64,000 bases of DNA from Microbulbifer variabilis (GTDB taxonomy: Bacteria > Pseudomonadota > Gammaproteobacteria > Pseudomonadales > Cellvibrionaceae): the NCBI RefSeq assembly GCF_020524905.1, contig NZ_JAIVKI010000002.1:62001-126000 (forward strand), read 5' to 3'. The notes beneath the pieces were generated by a model. It was not told the origin of the DNA. It made no database searches and saw only the letters and a list, made by a program, of their open reading frames with translations. The position numbers and the translations under genes are program-made. Shown here one piece after another: positions 63,978 through 64,000 of the stretch (position 1 is its first letter; each line of letters begins with the position of its first letter).

Positions 63978-64000
63978 TTCGAAATGCGGCCAATCAATAA

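Overview
The window is a gene-dense, mostly core segment of a gammaproteobacterial chromosome. Gene content and order resemble Pseudomonas, but the blocks are rearranged. Together with the moderate GC this suggests a marine Cellvibrionales-type bacterium (a Microbulbifer relative is my best guess). That placement is inference from remembered family resemblance and is not verified. I see no rRNA, tRNA, CRISPR array, prophage or insertion sequence.

Layout. 0-3.5 kb: the end of psd (cut by the window edge), a degenerate HD-GYP protein, and hemE. 3.6-9.5 kb: the gltBD glutamate synthase operon. 9.9-16.6 kb: the type IV pilus assembly operon pilMNOPQ, running without a gap into aroK-aroB. 16.7-19.4 kb: ponA (PBP1A), divergent from pilM. 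19.5-30.5 kb: the Pil-Chp chemosensory cluster pilG-pilH-pilI-pilJ-chpA-chpC, which lacks pilK and chpB. 30.8-33.9 kb: gshB, a TonB3-like tonB, algH and ruvX. 34.0-38.4 kb: hemC-hemD-hemX-hemY. 38.5-42.4 kb: a looser, more AT-rich patch with an alpha/beta hydrolase, a small membrane protein, a secreted protein and a beta-lactamase-fold hydrolase. 42.5-46.7 kb: ubiD, an RRM protein, rho and trxA. 46.8-54.9 kb: hemW, rdgB, a DUF4426 gene, metW, metX, a dynamin-like GTPase, yggT and proC. 55.0-58.1 kb: an exported S9 peptidase, a small membrane protein and yggS. 58.2-60.4 kb: the pilus retraction ATPases pilT and pilU. 60.5-63.9 kb: algR-algZ and, divergently, argH.

How the genes fit together. 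Much of the twitching-motility machinery sits within 50 kb. It includes the inner-membrane alignment complex and secretin (pilMNOPQ), the chemosensory controller (Pil-Chp), a TonB3-like protein, the retraction motors (pilTU) and the AlgZ/AlgR two-component pair. The pilin, the PilB/PilC motor and the pre-pilin peptidase are not in the window. Tetrapyrrole synthesis is represented by hemE, hemC, hemD, hemX, hemY and the heme chaperone hemW. Amino-acid genes are gltBD, aroKB, metXW, proC and argH.

Points most worth a second look: Pil-Chp without its methylation enzymes, with a ChpA carrying three phosphorylatable and three degenerate Hpt-like modules; the HD-GYP protein that has lost key metal ligands; the dynamin-like GTPase next to yggT; a terminator directly in front of rdgB; a long structured leader on the RRM gene; and the accessory patch at 38.5-42.4 kb with a 12-bp inverted repeat.
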